A stretch of 64,000 bases of DNA from Cucumis sativus. Its lineage: Eukaryota; Streptophyta; Magnoliopsida; Cucurbitales; Cucurbitaceae. The number at the start of each line of letters is the position of its first letter. The first letter of the stretch is position 1. The notes beneath the pieces were generated by a model that worked only from the letters and a program-made list of their open reading frames with translations, did no database searches and was not told where the DNA came from. The translations under genes and the position numbers were made by a program. The stretch spans positions 28,986,408-29,050,407 of the forward strand of contig NC_026657.2 in NCBI RefSeq assembly GCF_000004075.3, read 5' to 3'. Positions 63,200 through 64,000 of this stretch are shown here, one piece after another.

Positions 63200-64000
63200 G
63201 TAAGTAGTGTTTGTTTACAAGGTTTTTTGTGGTGGACTGGGAGCTCTTGTATGTTTTCCTTTGGGTTCCATCGTCTCCTACAGATAGGGAAACGATGGAC
63301 ATGATGACTCTTCTTTCGCTTCTTGAGAATCACCTATTTCGTCTTAGAAGGAGAGATGTGAGAGTCCAGAGCCCCAGTCCTTTGGACGGGTTCTCGTGTA
63401 AGTCTTCTTTTCAGTGCTTGGTTAATCCTTCACCTTTGGTTAAGTCAGTCTTTATGTCGATTTGGAGGATGTTTCTTTACATGGCGTGTCCTTCATGGCC
63501 GTATCAGCACGTTGGATAGATTCGAGGAAGATGTTGTTGTTGGTTGGGCCTTTTTGCTGTATTCTGTGTTGGAAGGTGGAGGAAAACTTTAGACCATGTC
63601 TTTTTCCATTGTGAGATGGTGAGCCATGTTTGGGATGCTTTTTTCTAGACTTTTGGCTTGAGCAGTGTTCGTCACAGGATTGTTAAAGATATGATCAAGG
63701 AGTTCCTCCTCATTTTGAGAAGAAAGACCGATTTCTCTGGTGTGGTAGTGTTTGTGCTATTCTGTGGGTTTTATGGGACGAGAGGAATGGTAGGGTGTTT
63801 AATGGGGTTGAGAAGGTGAATGGAGGCTTATAGTCTCTTGTTCGTTTTCATGCTTCTCATTGAGCTTGGATTTCACAGATTTTTTGTAATTATCCTATGA
63901 ACATGATTTTGCATAGTTGGAGTCACTTCTTGTAGAGGGATTCCTCTTGTTCGAGGGCTTGGTTCTATTTGTGCATTCTGTCTCAATGAAAGTTGTGGTT
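63200..64000 (+). mobile_element. Degenerate LINE 3' end with reverse-transcriptase zinc-binding domain
   Basis: The plus strand preserves the zf-RVT domain that follows reverse transcriptase in plant LINEs, broken by frame changes. VGPFCCILCWKVEEN near 63542-63586 gives the CxxC pair. LDHVFFHCEMVSHVWDAFF near 63590-63648 gives the H...C pair and the conserved W, then a stop. A weaker match to the RNase H linker (ILWVLWDERNGRVFNGVEKV) follows near 63756-63815. The upstream part (63296-63480) is the end of the RT connection region. At least two frameshifts and a stop make it dead. It probably runs past the window's right edge. Confidence 0.75.

Noticed and set aside
1..64000. CRISPR arrays, operons, bacterial or viral genes
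   Set aside because: No regularly spaced repeats or prokaryotic gene organisation; all intact multi-exon genes are plant nuclear genes.

Overview
This is nuclear DNA from a flowering plant, and a eudicot fits best. The genes carry GT-AG introns, the intergenic DNA is very AT-rich, and the proteins are plant-specific: LRR-XII receptor kinases, an AUX1-type auxin carrier and a cutin GPAT. The protein sequences and the repeat style look like Cucurbitaceae (cucumber or melo relatives). That is an impression only; I could not run a search.

Layout. 1-13.7 kb is a decaying tandem cluster of EFR/FLS2-like (LRR-XII, non-RD) receptor kinase genes, all on the minus strand. It holds one copy cut by the left edge and broken by a one-base frameshift (1-2694), one heavily degraded copy (about 3.59-5.42 kb), a short relic (about 6.3 kb), one intact two-exon gene (7450-10637), and a duplicated downstream flank with no gene left (about 13.5 kb). 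A relic of a LINE RNase H domain (11.1-11.5 kb) and a small terminal-inverted-repeat element (13.77-13.96 kb) lie among them. At 14.46-15.70 kb is an intron-free type II membrane glycosyltransferase of the alpha-1,4-galactosyltransferase/Gb3-synthase-like family. At 20.56-23.76 kb (minus) is a complete seven-coding-exon AUX1/LAX1-type auxin influx carrier with a long leader.

From about 24.8 to 50.3 kb there is no intact gene that I can support. The stretch is AT-rich and holds microsatellites, a 25-base G run, members of a TIR element family, an orphan last exon of a PIP1-type aquaporin (41.84 kb), and a TFIIIA zinc-finger pseudogene (42.0-42.4 kb). Several promoter-like clusters of TGGGCC/GCCCA motifs have no gene attached.

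50.42-53.48 kb is a two-exon GPAT6-type glycerol-3-phosphate 2-O-acyltransferase/phosphatase (cutin synthesis). 57.51-61.03 kb is a ten-exon gene for the 26S proteasome lid subunit RPN8 (310 aa). The right end (63.2-64 kb) is a degenerate LINE 3' end with an RT zinc-binding domain.

The intact genes act in unrelated processes (immune perception, glycosylation, auxin uptake, cutin, proteolysis), as usual for a plant chromosome. Nothing in the window looks like a new multi-gene system. The most informative features are the birth-and-death history of the receptor-kinase cluster and the gene fragments in the 41-43 kb interval.
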